Assembly (NCBI RefSeq): GCF_029846715.1
Contig: NZ_JARVWW010000020.1
Span: 1-64,000, forward strand
Source: Bradyrhizobium nivariense
Lineage (GTDB): Bacteria > Pseudomonadota > Alphaproteobacteria > Rhizobiales > Xanthobacteraceae
Reading direction: 5' to 3'
DNA: 64,000 bases
Shown here: piece by piece, positions 7,679 to 16,582 of the stretch
Numbering within the stretch: the stretch's first letter is position 1
How the letters are laid out: the number at the start of each line of letters is the position of its first letter
Notes under the pieces: generated by a model
The model's database searches: none
Seen by the model: the letters and a program-made list of their open reading frames with translations, nothing else
Told to the model about the DNA's origin: nothing
Position numbers and translations under genes: made by a program

Positions 7679-10600
7679 TCAAGCTGCCTCGGATACGTCA
7701 GGCGGGACGCGGTTCGAGGTTGCACCGGTCTCCTCGCCGTCGCGGGGCAGTCCCCAGCCCTTCACCAGGCCGAAAATCGCCGGGATCACGATCAGCGTCA
7801 GCAGCGTGGAGGAGATCATGCCGCCGATCATCGGCACCGCGATGCGCTGCATGATCTCGGAGCCGGTCCCGGTGCTCCACATGATCGGCAGCAGCCCCGC
7901 CATGATGGCGACTACCGTCATCATCTTGGGCCGGACGCGCTCCACCGCGCCCTCCATGATGGCGTCGTACAGGTCACCGCGGGTCAGCGCCCGCCCCTCG
8001 GCGGCACGCCCCGCCGCGATCTCCGACAGCGCCTGGTTGAGATAGATCAGCATGACGACACCCGTCTCGGCCGCCACGCCGGCGAGCGCGATGAAGCCGA
8101 CGGCGACGGCCACGGACAGGTTGAAGCCCAGCCACCACATCAGCCACAGCCCGCCGACCAGCGCGAACGGCAGCGACAGCATCACGATCATCGTCTCGGT
8201 GATGGAGCGGAAGTTCAGATAGAGCAGCAGGAAGATGATCAGCAGCGTCACGGGGACGACGATCTTGAGCCGCGCGGTGGCGCGCTCCAGGTATTCGTAC
8301 TGGCCGCTCCACATCACGTAGTAGCCGGCCGGAAACTGGATGTTGGCCTGCACGGCGGCTTTCGCGTCGGCGACGTAGCCGCCGAGGTCGCGGTCGCGGA
8401 TGTCGACGTAGATGTAGGTCGCCAACTGCCCGTTCTCGGTCCGGATCGACGTCGGCCCGCGCGCCAGCGCGACCTTGGCGACCTCGCCGAGCGGCACCGC
8501 GCCGCCGGCGGGCATCGGCACCAGCACGTCGTTGGCGATAGCCTGCGGGTTGTCGCGCAAATCGCGCGGGTAGCGCATGTTGACGGTGAAGCGCTGCCTG
8601 CCTTCGATCGTCGTGGTGACCGCCTGGCCGCCGAGCGCCGCCGCGATGGTGTCCTGAACGTCCTGGACCATGATCCCGTAGCGCGCCAGCGCGGTCCGGT
8701 CGGGCGTGACCTCGAGATAGTACCCGCCGATGCCGCGCTCGGCGTACGCCGAGGAGGTGCCCGGAACGGCTTTGAGGACTTGCTCGACCTGCTTTGCGAG
8801 CTTGTCGATCTCGACCAGGTCGGTGCCGATCACCTTGACGCCGATCGGCGTCCGGATCCCCGTGGACAACATGTCGATGCGGGCCTTGATCGGCATGGTC
8901 CAGGCGTTCGAGACGCCGGGAAACTGCAGCGCCTTGTCCATTTCTGCGATGAGGCTGTCGATGGTGACGCCGGGGCGCCACTCCTGCTTGGGCTTGAGGT
9001 TGACGATCGTCTCGAACATCTCGGAGGGGGCCGGGTCGGTGGCGGTCGCGGCGCGCCCCGCCTTGCCGTACACCGAGGCGACCTCCGGAAACGAGCGGAT
9101 GATCCGGTCCTGGGTCTGCATCAGTTCGCCGGCCTTCGTGACCGAGATGCCCGGCAGCGTCGTCGGCATGTAGAGCAGCGTGCCTTCGTTCAGGTTCGGC
9201 ATAAACTCGGTGCCGAGCTGCCGCGCCGGCCAGATGCTCACCGCCAACACGGCGACCGCGAGCACGATCACTAGCGTCTTGACACGCATGACACCCTTGA
9301 TGACCGGTCGGTAGATCCAGATCAGAAAGCGGTTGATCGGATTCCTGTGCTCGGGAACGATCCGCCCGCGCACGAAGATCATCATCAGCGCCGGCACCAA
9401 TGTCACCGACAGGAGTGCGGCCGCCGCCATTGAGAATGTCTTGGTGAACGCCAGCGGGCTGAACAGGCGCCCCTCCTGCGACTCCAGCGTGAAGATCGGC
9501 ATAAACGACACGGTGATGATCAGCAGACTGAAGAACAGTGCCGGCCCGACCTCCGCAGCTGCGGCGATCAGGATGTCGATCCGGGATTTTCCGGGCCCGG
9601 CGCGTTCGAGGTGCTTATGCGCGTTCTCGATCATGACGATTGCGGCATCCACCATCGCGCCGATCGCGATGGCGATGCCGCCGAGGCTCATGATGTTGGA
9701 GCCGAGGCCCAGCAGCTTCATGGCCCCGAACGCCATCAAGACGCCGACGGGCAACATCAGGATGGCGACCAAGGCGCTGCGGACGTGGAGCAGGAAGACG
9801 ATGCAGACCAGCGCGACGACGACGCTTTCCTCGAACAAAGTATGCTTGAGGGTGTCGATGGCCGCGTAGATCAGGTTGGAGCGATCGTAGACCGGGACGA
9901 TCTCGACCGATTTCGGCAGGCTCGAGGCGATCTCCTGGAAGCGCTTCTTGACGTTCTGGATGACCTCCAGCGCGTTGAGACCGAAGCGCTGCAGCACGAT
10001 GCCGCTGGCGACCTCGCCTTCGCCGTTCAATTCCGCGATGCCGCGCCGCTCGTCGGGACCGAGTTCGACCCGCGCGACGTCGCGCAGCAGCACGGGCGTG
10101 CCGCCAGAGGTCTTCAGGACGACGTTGCCGAGATCGTTGATCGATTTGATGTAGCCTTTGCCGCGGATGACGTACTCGAACTCGGAGAGTTCGACCGTCC
10201 GCCCGCCGACGTCGGCGTTGCTGGCGCGGATCGCCTCGCGCATCTTCTGCATGCTGATGCCGAGATCGCGCATCCGCTGCGGATCGAGGATGACGTTGTA
10301 CTGCTTGACGAAGCCGCCGACGCTGGCCACTTCCGCGACGCCCTCGGCCTTGGCGAGCGCGAACTTCAGATTCCAGTCCTGGATGGTGCGCGTGTCGGCG
10401 AGGTTCAATTCCTTCGACATCACGGCGTACTGGTAGACCCAGCCGACGCCGGTCGCGTCGGGGCCGATCGTCGGAGTCACGCCGGCGGGCAGCCGCGAGG
10501 TAGCGCCGTTGAGGAACTCCAGCACCCGCGAGCGCGCCCAATAGATGTCGGTGCCGTCCTCGAAGATGACGTAGACGAACGACACTCCAAAGAACGAGAA

Positions 10601-10852
10601 TCCGCGCACGACCTTCGATTTCGGCACGGTCAGCATGGCCGTCGTCAGCGGATAGGTGACCTGGTCCTCGATCACCTGCGGGGCCTGGCCGGAATACTCC
10701 GTGTAGACGATGACCTGCGTGTCCGAGAGATCGGGGATCGCATCAAGTGGAAGGTGGACCAGCGCATAGAGGCCGGCAGCAGCGGCAAAGCCGGTGCCGA
10801 ACAGCACCAGCAGCAAATTGCGCGCCGACCAGGCGATGACGCGGGCAATCAT
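7679..10852 (-). CDS. cusA: CusA-type heavy-metal RND efflux pump
   Basis: A 1057-residue inner-membrane pump of the HME-RND family, close to the usual length of about 1045. The N-terminus has the first transmembrane helix followed by PLDAIPDLSDTQVIVYTEY. The family signature GAMVDAAIVMIENAHKH lies near residue 410. The RIDMLSTGIRTPIGVKV block near residues 665-680 carries the methionine used by CusA for Cu(I)/Ag(I), which favours monovalent metal over Zn/Co/Cd. Twelve membrane segments in two halves are evident. It would pump metal from periplasm or cytoplasm outward using the proton gradient, in complex with CusB and an outer-membrane channel. Its ATG overlaps the cusB stop by four bases (ATGA). 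No cusC-like gene is next to it. Confidence 0.92.
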   Translation of the reverse strand: MIARVIAWSARNLLLVLFGTGFAAAAGLYALVHLPLDAIPDLSDTQVIVYTEYSGQAPQVIEDQVTYPLTTAMLTVPKSKVVRGFSFFGVSFVYVIFEDGTDIYWARSRVLEFLNGATSRLPAGVTPTIGPDATGVGWVYQYAVMSKELNLADTRTIQDWNLKFALAKAEGVAEVASVGGFVKQYNVILDPQRMRDLGISMQKMREAIRASNADVGGRTVELSEFEYVIRGKGYIKSINDLGNVVLKTSGGTPVLLRDVARVELGPDERRGIAELNGEGEVASGIVLQRFGLNALEVIQNVKKRFQEIASSLPKSVEIVPVYDRSNLIYAAIDTLKHTLFEESVVVALVCIVFLLHVRSALVAILMLPVGVLMAFGAMKLLGLGSNIMSLGGIAIAIGAMVDAAIVMIENAHKHLERAGPGKSRIDILIAAAAEVGPALFFSLLIITVSFMPIFTLESQEGRLFSPLAFTKTFSMAAAALLSVTLVPALMMIFVRGRIVPEHRNPINRFLIWIYRPVIKGVMRVKTLVIVLAVAVLAVSIWPARQLGTEFMPNLNEGTLLYMPTTLPGISVTKAGELMQTQDRIIRSFPEVASVYGKAGRAATATDPAPSEMFETIVNLKPKQEWRPGVTIDSLIAEMDKALQFPGVSNAWTMPIKARIDMLSTGIRTPIGVKVIGTDLVEIDKLAKQVEQVLKAVPGTSSAYAERGIGGYYLEVTPDRTALARYGIMVQDVQDTIAAALGGQAVTTTIEGRQRFTVNMRYPRDLRDNPQAIANDVLVPMPAGGAVPLGEVAKVALARGPTSIRTENGQLATYIYVDIRDRDLGGYVADAKAAVQANIQFPAGYYVMWSGQYEYLERATARLKIVVPVTLLIIFLLLYLNFRSITETMIVMLSLPFALVGGLWLMWWLGFNLSVAVAVGFIALAGVAAETGVVMLIYLNQALSEIAAGRAAEGRALTRGDLYDAIMEGAVERVRPKMMTVVAIMAGLLPIMWSTGTGSEIMQRIAVPMIGGMISSTLLTLIVIPAIFGLVKGWGLPRDGEETGATSNRVPPDVSEAA

Positions 10853-12279
10853 CTGTGATCTCCCGTCGCCATGCCGGAACCGGCTTCGGCGGCTCGGGGC
10901 GTCCCCTCGGCGAAGCCCTTCAGCGCCGCCTTCAGATTGCTTTCCGCATCGATCAGGAAGTTGGCGGAGGTGACCACCGCCTCGCCGTCCGCAAGTCCGT
11001 CCCGCACCTCGATATAGCCGCCGCCGCGACGCCCGAGCTTCACCTCTCTCGGTTCGAAGCGCCCTTCTCCCTTATCGACGAGGACGGCCTGCCGGCTGCC
11101 GGTGTCGAGCACGGAGCTGTCGGGCACCACCAGGACCGGGGCGGAATCGGCCGTGTCGATGTCGGCATCGACATACATGTCCGGCAACAATATCGCGTCC
11201 GGATTCGCGAGTTCGATCCGGACACGAACGGTTCGAGTGTCGCGGTTCACCTGCGGATAGACGACGGCGATCTGTCCCGCGAAGGTTCGGCCGGGGAAGC
11301 TGCGCGCACGCACTGCGACGGATTGGCCGACTGCGATATTACCGAGGTCACGCTCGGCCACGTCGGCCAGAGCCCAGACGACCGAGGTGTCCGCGATGCG
11401 GAACAGCACATCGCCGGGATTGGCGCGCATGCCTTCGACCGCGTTGCGTTCGAGCACGACCCCGTCGCGCGGCGCCGACCAGCGTATGGTGACGAGCGCG
11501 GTCCGCGTCTTCTCCATCTCCGCGATGACCGGCTCCGGCACGTCGAGATTGACCAGGCGCTGTCGCGAACCGCGGCCGTAGATCTCGACGCCTCCGGTCG
11601 TTTTGGAGCTGATCGTCGCGAGATATTCCGCCGCCGCGGAAGCGACCGCCGAGCTGTAGATCTCCATCAGAGGCTGGCCGGCCTTCACGCGCGTGCCGGT
11701 GGTCACGTCAGCCACCTTCTGCACGAAGCTTTCGGCACGCATCGCGATCACCGACACGCGGCGCTCGTCCAGTTGGATCGTGCCGGGCGCCGTGACCGAG
11801 ACGCGGATCGCGCGCCTGCCGACCGGCTCCGACTTCACGCCGGTGCGCTGGATCTTGCCGGGCGAAAGCTTCACCGTCCCGTCGTCGCTGTCGTCGCCTT
11901 CGTAGACGGGAACATAGTCCATCCCCATCGAATCCTTCTTCGGCACGGGCGAGGTGTCCGGCAGCCCCATGGGATTGCGGTAGTAGAGAATCTTTCGCGA
12001 GGAAGCCGCCTGCATCTTCGGCGTCGCCGGCCCGGCGGCCGCTCCATCGTCCTCGAAGACCGGCACATAGTCCCGCCCCCGCTCGTCCTTCTTCGGAGCC
12101 GCGGACCAAAGCGGCGCGCCGCCCCGATCGCGATAGTAGAGCGGAGTTCGTTCCGCGGCTGCGGCAGCCGGGGCGAACCCGGCCAGCGCGGACCGGCGCA
12201 TGCCGTTCGAATACGAATAGGCGCCCAGGACCAGGCCGCCACCCAGCGCAAGAGCCGTCAGAAGACGCAGCGTTTTCAT
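10849..12279 (-). CDS. cusB: CusB-type periplasmic adaptor with two heavy-metal-binding modules
   Basis: A 476-residue membrane-fusion protein; the ATG at 12279 (MKTLRLLTAL) gives a good N-terminal anchor, while the longer frame to 12366 adds an unlikely leader. Two copies of the short heavy-metal-binding module follow the anchor. The first, residues 48-76 (LYYRDRGGAPLWSAAPKKD), is degenerate. The second, residues 99-127 (YYRNPMGLPDTSPVPKKD ending GMDYVPVY), is canonical. Then come the barrel-sandwich, alpha-hairpin and membrane-proximal domains of the CusB/HlyD_D23 family. It links CusA to an outer-membrane channel and delivers Cu(I)/Ag(I). It is co-translated with cusA and lies 83 bases after the YtkA-like gene. 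Confidence 0.9.
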   Translation of the reverse strand: MKTLRLLTALALGGGLVLGAYSYSNGMRRSALAGFAPAAAAAERTPLYYRDRGGAPLWSAAPKKDERGRDYVPVFEDDGAAAGPATPKMQAASSRKILYYRNPMGLPDTSPVPKKDSMGMDYVPVYEGDDSDDGTVKLSPGKIQRTGVKSEPVGRRAIRVSVTAPGTIQLDERRVSVIAMRAESFVQKVADVTTGTRVKAGQPLMEIYSSAVASAAAEYLATISSKTTGGVEIYGRGSRQRLVNLDVPEPVIAEMEKTRTALVTIRWSAPRDGVVLERNAVEGMRANPGDVLFRIADTSVVWALADVAERDLGNIAVGQSVAVRARSFPGRTFAGQIAVVYPQVNRDTRTVRVRIELANPDAILLPDMYVDADIDTADSAPVLVVPDSSVLDTGSRQAVLVDKGEGRFEPREVKLGRRGGGYIEVRDGLADGEAVVTSANFLIDAESNLKAALKGFAEGTPRAAEAGSGMATGDHR

Positions 12280-12362
12280 GGCGTGTATCCGCGCGCCCGA
12301 AGAGCGCGTCCGTATGAATGGAAAAGGAAAATATCGGGCGCCGCCGGGCGGCGCCCGAACGC

Positions 12363-12755
12363 TCACTGGGTCGCCGTGACGATCACCTTGCCGGTGACCG
12401 TCTCCGGTTCGCCCTGTACCTTCGCGGACAGCGTCATCTGGTAGCGGCCGGCCATCGGCAGGTCCGTCTTGAAAGCGTACACACCCGGCTCCTTCGAAGG
12501 CAGCGGGGCAACCGCCGATTCCATCTCGGCCATCCCGTCCGGCGCCATGTCGACGCGGGTCTTGAAGATGACCGCGTCCGACACCGGCCTGCCGGTTTGC
12601 TTGTTCGTCAAGCGAACGGCGAGCATGACGTCGCCGCCCTTCTTCATCTGCGGATTGACGGGCTCGAAGGTGTAGTCGCCGGCGCCCGCGATGGCGGCCG
12701 ACGCGGCAAGCGAAAGGGTCGCGGCAAGAGCCACGGTGCTGACTTTGGAAAGCAT
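12363..12755 (-). CDS. Periplasmic FixH/YtkA-like protein of the copper locus
   Basis: A 130-residue protein with a signal peptide (cleavage after ASAAIA, about residue 23). The mature part is one immunoglobulin-like YtkA/FixH-type domain: YTFEPVNPQMKKGGDVMLAVRL, then TGRPVSDAVIF, then EPGVYAFKTDLPMAGRYQMTL. Such proteins often accompany copper efflux or copper-oxidase assembly genes. It occupies the place that CusF-type chaperones take in other loci. Several methionines in DMAPDGMAEMESA could bind Cu(I), but this is inference. It precedes cusB on the same strand. Confidence 0.75.
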   Translation of the reverse strand: MLSKVSTVALAATLSLAASAAIAGAGDYTFEPVNPQMKKGGDVMLAVRLTNKQTGRPVSDAVIFKTRVDMAPDGMAEMESAVAPLPSKEPGVYAFKTDLPMAGRYQMTLSAKVQGEPETVTGKVIVTATQ

Positions 12756-12856
12756 TGTCGTGTCCTCATGGATTGATCTCAGCCGTGGCGCCGCGGGCGC
12801 GCACGTCAGTCGTCGTCGCGAGCAGGCATGCCGCTCGCGTCTCGGGCTTTGCGAGA

Positions 12857-13222
12857 TCAGGTTCGAGGAGGTCGGAAGGGAGGACTGCCGCCGCGGAAGG
12901 AGACGACCTGATCGGCGGGAATGGCCAGCTTGCTCGCCGCTACGGCAAAATACCCGAAAGCGACAGGCCGCACGTCACCGAGCGCGATGATCCCGCCGAC
13001 GCAACAGAAACCCATCCCGCACTTGTAGGTGCCAGTGTGGGAGCTCGTTCCCTTCAGGTCCGGGCAGCAATCGTCCATCGACATATTGGCGTCGCCACCC
13101 ATTTGCATGGCCGTTTGCATGTCATCCGGCGACATGGCGAGGTCGGCAGCCGACGCGGCAACCGGCAGCATCGCCAGGGATATGGCGATGGCGAATGCCA
13201 GGATGGTACGGACGAACTGCAT
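12857..13222 (-). CDS. Small periplasmic Met/Cys-rich protein, putative copper binder
   Basis: A 121-residue protein. I prefer the ATG at 13222 (MQFVRTILAF) to a TTG at 13303, because it places a clean signal peptide at residues 1-26. The mature N-terminus is rich in possible soft-metal ligands: AMSPDDMQTAMQMGG, MSMDDCC, KCGMGFCC. The C-terminus ends SFRGGSPPFRPPRT, a Pro/Arg tail also seen in small proteins of copper loci. I cannot name the family with confidence. It is the first gene of the minus-strand set leading into the YtkA-like gene, cusB and cusA, with a 101-base gap before the next gene. No strong Shine-Dalgarno sequence is visible. Confidence 0.6.
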   Translation of the reverse strand: MQFVRTILAFAIAISLAMLPVAASAADLAMSPDDMQTAMQMGGDANMSMDDCCPDLKGTSSHTGTYKCGMGFCCVGGIIALGDVRPVAFGYFAVAASKLAIPADQVVSFRGGSPPFRPPRT

Positions 13223-13365
13223 CGATATTAATCTAGCTCTCGGGCCGGAACACGCCCTCAGTACCATATTCGGGCGCCGAAAACAGTCATTGATCGTGGT
13301 CAAGCGTTCGTGACCGAGGCTGCCCGCTAGCTATCCTCTTACCATTCCGCGGGACCCAGACCCGC

Positions 13366-14109
13366 GTGTCCAGAGCAAGCGGCCTCATAGGTCTCGGTGG
13401 CGCCGAATTTCGTCTGCCGCTGCTCATCAGCTTGTTCAGGTTTTGCGGTCGTGAAGCTGTGGTCCTCAACAAGGCGACGAGCCTGATCGTGGTGGCGAGC
13501 GCACTGCCATTTCGTGCCCGCGCCGTTCCCTTCGTCGAAATATATGTGCATTGGCCGGTCATCCTGAACCTGCTGGCCGGCAGCCTTGTCGGCGCCTACG
13601 CAGGGGCATCCTGGGCAACGCGCCTCAAGTCCGAAACGCTGTACAAGGTCATCGCCGCCTTGTTGCTCGTGATCGCTGGCGGACTCCTGTTCGCACACAA
13701 TACCGCTGGAGCGACCACACCGCCGCTAACGGGCGCGAGCCTGATTGTCGCAGGCATCGCGGCAGGCTTTGCTATCGGCATCGTGGCGTCGCTGCTCGGC
13801 GTTGCCGGGGGAGAATTCCTGATTCCTACCCTGATCTTGATGTTCGGCGCGGACGTAAAGCTGGCAGGCAGTCTCTCGCTCGCGGTGAGCCTTCCGACGA
13901 TGCTCGTGGGATTCGCGCGCTATAGTCGGGATCAGAGTTTTTCAGTACTCCGCGCCAACTGGAAATTCTTGCTGGCAATGGCAATCGGATCCATACTCGG
14001 CACATTCATCGGCGGCCTGTCTCTCGGCATCGTCCCGAGTTCGATTCTCCTGCCAGGATTGGCTGCGATCTTGATCATTTCGGCAGTGAAGGTTTGGCAG
14101 CACGAGTAG
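13366..14109 (+). CDS. TauE/SafE-family permease, N-terminus probably shortened
   Basis: A 247-residue integral membrane protein of the TauE/SafE (sulfite exporter-like) family. Both family repeats are visible: SGLIGLGGAEFRLPLLI near the start and IGIVASLLGVAGGEFLIPTLIL near residue 145. Members export organic or inorganic sulfur anions or similar. The frame begins with GTG at 13366, only a few residues before the first signature. Normal relatives have about 12-18 further hydrophobic residues completing helix 1. The upstream in-frame codons (LAILLPFRG) do not supply them, so the 5' end may be decayed or frameshifted. It has no same-strand partner and converges with the arsenic-island MFS gene. 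Confidence 0.75.
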   Translation: MSRASGLIGLGGAEFRLPLLISLFRFCGREAVVLNKATSLIVVASALPFRARAVPFVEIYVHWPVILNLLAGSLVGAYAGASWATRLKSETLYKVIAALLLVIAGGLLFAHNTAGATTPPLTGASLIVAGIAAGFAIGIVASLLGVAGGEFLIPTLILMFGADVKLAGSLSLAVSLPTMLVGFARYSRDQSFSVLRANWKFLLAMAIGSILGTFIGGLSLGIVPSSILLPGLAAILIISAVKVWQHE

Positions 14110-14154
14110 AGCTGCCTCAAGTGTAAAGCTTTCCGGGAAGGAAGCTCTTCGCGC

Positions 14155-15360
14155 TCACGACAGTTGTTTGTCCGAATGGCCCATCTGCGCCCACAGCAAC
14201 GCGAGCGGCCCCACCGCGATTCCCGCAGCCAGGACGATGAACGCCAGCAGCCAGCCACTTGCGCTCTGCGGCCCTCCGGCCGCGTCGAGCGCGGCGCCGG
14301 TCCCCCAGGCACCCACGGCTGAGAGGCCGAAGCCGACGGTGGAGTGCAAGGCCAGAGTTGCACCACGATGTTCGGACACAGCCGCGGCCGACATGCCGGC
14401 GGTCAACGCGCCGGAATCGGCCGGCACGGTCAGGCCGTAGATCATCAGCAACAGCGCGAGCACCCATGCCGGGGCGGTCGCGTTGAGTCCGATGATCAGC
14501 GCAACGCAGGCCGATGCGATCATCACGATCGTGATTGCCCGATGGCGCCCGAACTTCAGCGCGGCCTCGTTGCCGAGGATGCTCGCGGGCATCGAGATCA
14601 CCGCAAAGCAGAAGCTCAACACGATGGGGCTCAACCAGGAGGGCGCGCCCTGATGAGCGACGACGAAGGTCCAGAACCCCACCAGCCAAGTGCGGATGCC
14701 GTAGAGCTCGAAGCAATGGGCGCCGTAGCCGAAGATGTATCCGAGCACCTCGCGGTTGGCGAAGACGGGCGTGAAGTTCAAAAGACGTCCCGCCTTCGGC
14801 GCGGGCCGCTGCACCTGCACCAGAAGGCACGCGACGACCATTGCGACGGGACCGAAGCCGGTGACAAGGAAGGCGGTCCGCCATCCCCAACGGTCGGCGA
14901 TCAATTGCGCGACCAGGAACGAGAGGCCGACGCCGAGCGAGAAGCTCGACGTGTACAGCGTGACGGCGCGCGAGGTGTCGCCGGCGGGAAGCCGGTCCGT
15001 CAGCGCCTTCAATCCCGGCATGTATGCGCCGGCAAATCCAAGCCCTGCAAGGGACCAGATCGCGGTCGCGGACCAAAACCCTTGCGCGAAGATTCCGAAT
15101 GCCGCGGTTGCCAGCCCGCTGACGATCGAGCCCCAGAGCAGGACCAGCCGCGCATCGATCCGGTCGGTCAACGCCGTCAGTACGGGCACTGCGAGCATGT
15201 AGCCGAAGGCGTAACCGCTCGCCATCAAGCCGCCTTCGGCCGCCGACAGTCCCCACGCCGGCATCAGGTGCTGCGCCAGATTCGCGGACAACGTCACATG
15301 CGGCAGCAGGTTGCCGATCTGGCCGATGCACATGACCGCAATCAGAGACCGACCGCTCAA
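14155..15360 (-). CDS. Major facilitator superfamily transporter
   Basis: A 401-residue protein with about 12 membrane helices and the MFS pattern LTDRIDARLVLLWGS after helix 2, a variant of the A motif. It begins with TTG at 15360, one base after the stop of the upstream MFS gene, so the two are coupled; the next ATG is at residue 10. The substrate is not predictable from sequence. It is the last gene of the minus-strand arsenic operon (arsR, flavoprotein, MFS, MFS), which suggests export of an arsenical or a related oxidised product. This is a contextual inference. Confidence 0.8.
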   Translation of the reverse strand: MSGRSLIAVMCIGQIGNLLPHVTLSANLAQHLMPAWGLSAAEGGLMASGYAFGYMLAVPVLTALTDRIDARLVLLWGSIVSGLATAAFGIFAQGFWSATAIWSLAGLGFAGAYMPGLKALTDRLPAGDTSRAVTLYTSSFSLGVGLSFLVAQLIADRWGWRTAFLVTGFGPVAMVVACLLVQVQRPAPKAGRLLNFTPVFANREVLGYIFGYGAHCFELYGIRTWLVGFWTFVVAHQGAPSWLSPIVLSFCFAVISMPASILGNEAALKFGRHRAITIVMIASACVALIIGLNATAPAWVLALLLMIYGLTVPADSGALTAGMSAAAVSEHRGATLALHSTVGFGLSAVGAWGTGAALDAAGGPQSASGWLLAFIVLAAGIAVGPLALLWAQMGHSDKQLS

Positions 15361-15361
15361 G

Positions 15362-16582
15362 TTACGAATGCTGTCCTCCCGCCTGAATCGGCTTTGATGT
15401 TGCCTGCTCTGTACGAAGCAGCAGGAGCGCGAAGAACGCGGAGATCGAGGCCAGTGCGCTGATCCATAGCGCGCTGCTGCCGATATGTTCCACCATCAAT
15501 CCGAGTGCGAGCGGCGCGAGAGCGCCTGTCGCCCGGGACGGAAGCGAGATCATCCCGACACGCCTGCCGAATCCCACCGGCCCAAACAGCGCCAGTGGGA
15601 GCGTCCCTCGGGCGATGGTGATGATGCCGTTGCCGGCTCCATACAGCACCGCGAACACCGGCGCGAGGAAGGGACCTCCTGCGACCAACGCGACGATGCC
15701 GAGCGGATTCATGAGGATGGCCAGCCTGGTCGAAAGCAGCGGATGAAACCGGCCGAGCCATCCAGCCTCCAGGAGGCGGGCGCCAACTTGCGCAGGCCCG
15801 ATCAGCGCTCCTGCGACCAAGGCTTCGGCCGGCGTCGCCCCGAATGCGACCAGCATCGTCGGCAGGATGGCCGACACGCCGGAACTGACAAAACTTGTCG
15901 CAGCCAACATGTAGGCAAGCACCACCATCGCGAAGGTCTCGCTCTGGCGGCCTGATTGTCGGCGCGCGCTCGTCCTCGGACGAGACTCCTGGTCCAATGG
16001 AGCGACGCGCGGCAGCGAGAGATTGAGCGGCAACGCAAGGCCGATATGGATCACCGCCCACATTTGGCAGGCGACACGCCAGCCGTACTCCGAAGCGAGC
16101 CACGTCGTGAGCGGCCAGCCGAGCGTGCTGGCGAATCCGGCGATCAGGGTGATGCCGGTAATGGTTCGTCGCGCATTGGCGCCATAGACGCGAGCCAGCG
16201 TCGCGAACGCCGCCTCATAGAGGCCCATGCCCATGCCGATCCCGAGCAGTATCCAGGCTGCGATCAGCACCGCCACGCCATGGGCCACGGACAGCAGCAG
16301 CAAACCCGCGACAAAGATGAGGTTCGAGATGGCCAGCAGGCCGCGCCCTCCGAACGTATCGATGGCGTGCCCCACGCGTGGGCCAAGCAGACCGGAGATG
16401 ACGAGCGCGCCCGACAGCGCGCCGAACATGTAAGTCGGCGCAAGACCGAGATCGCGCGCGATCGGCGCAGCCAGGATGGCCGGGAGATAGTAGCTCGACG
16501 CCCACGCAACGGTCTGCGCGGTGCCGAGCGCGAGGACAACAGGAAGGGGACTCGCAGCCTGGTCCGCAGCGGCCTGCTTCAT
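15362..16582 (-). CDS. MFS transporter of the arsenic operon (ArsK/ArsJ-like role possible)
   Basis: A 406-residue, 12-helix MFS protein. I place the start at the ATG at 16582 (MKQAAADQAA) because it overlaps the stop of the flavoprotein gene as ATGA; a GTG at 16594 is the alternative. Helix 1 has LGTAQTVAWASSYYLPAILA, and the loop after helix 2 reads GPRVGHAIDTFGGRG. MFS arsenical exporters such as ArsK (arsenite) and ArsJ (arseno-triose) occur in rhizobial ars loci, and position alone makes one of these roles plausible here. I cannot separate them by sequence. Confidence 0.75.
   Translation of the reverse strand: MKQAAADQAASPLPVVLALGTAQTVAWASSYYLPAILAAPIARDLGLAPTYMFGALSGALVISGLLGPRVGHAIDTFGGRGLLAISNLIFVAGLLLLSVAHGVAVLIAAWILLGIGMGMGLYEAAFATLARVYGANARRTITGITLIAGFASTLGWPLTTWLASEYGWRVACQMWAVIHIGLALPLNLSLPRVAPLDQESRPRTSARRQSGRQSETFAMVVLAYMLAATSFVSSGVSAILPTMLVAFGATPAEALVAGALIGPAQVGARLLEAGWLGRFHPLLSTRLAILMNPLGIVALVAGGPFLAPVFAVLYGAGNGIITIARGTLPLALFGPVGFGRRVGMISLPSRATGALAPLALGLMVEHIGSSALWISALASISAFFALLLLRTEQATSKPIQAGGQHS

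Noticed and set aside
7637..9274. Long plus-strand open frame of 545 codons opposite cusA
   Set aside because: It is the antisense shadow of the pump gene: rich in Arg, His, Asp and Gly, without domains, as expected opposite a high-GC gene.
14110..14154. Hairpin AGCTTTCC / GGAAGCT between convergent genes
   Set aside because: Stem is short and imperfect and lacks a T-run, so I did not call a terminator.
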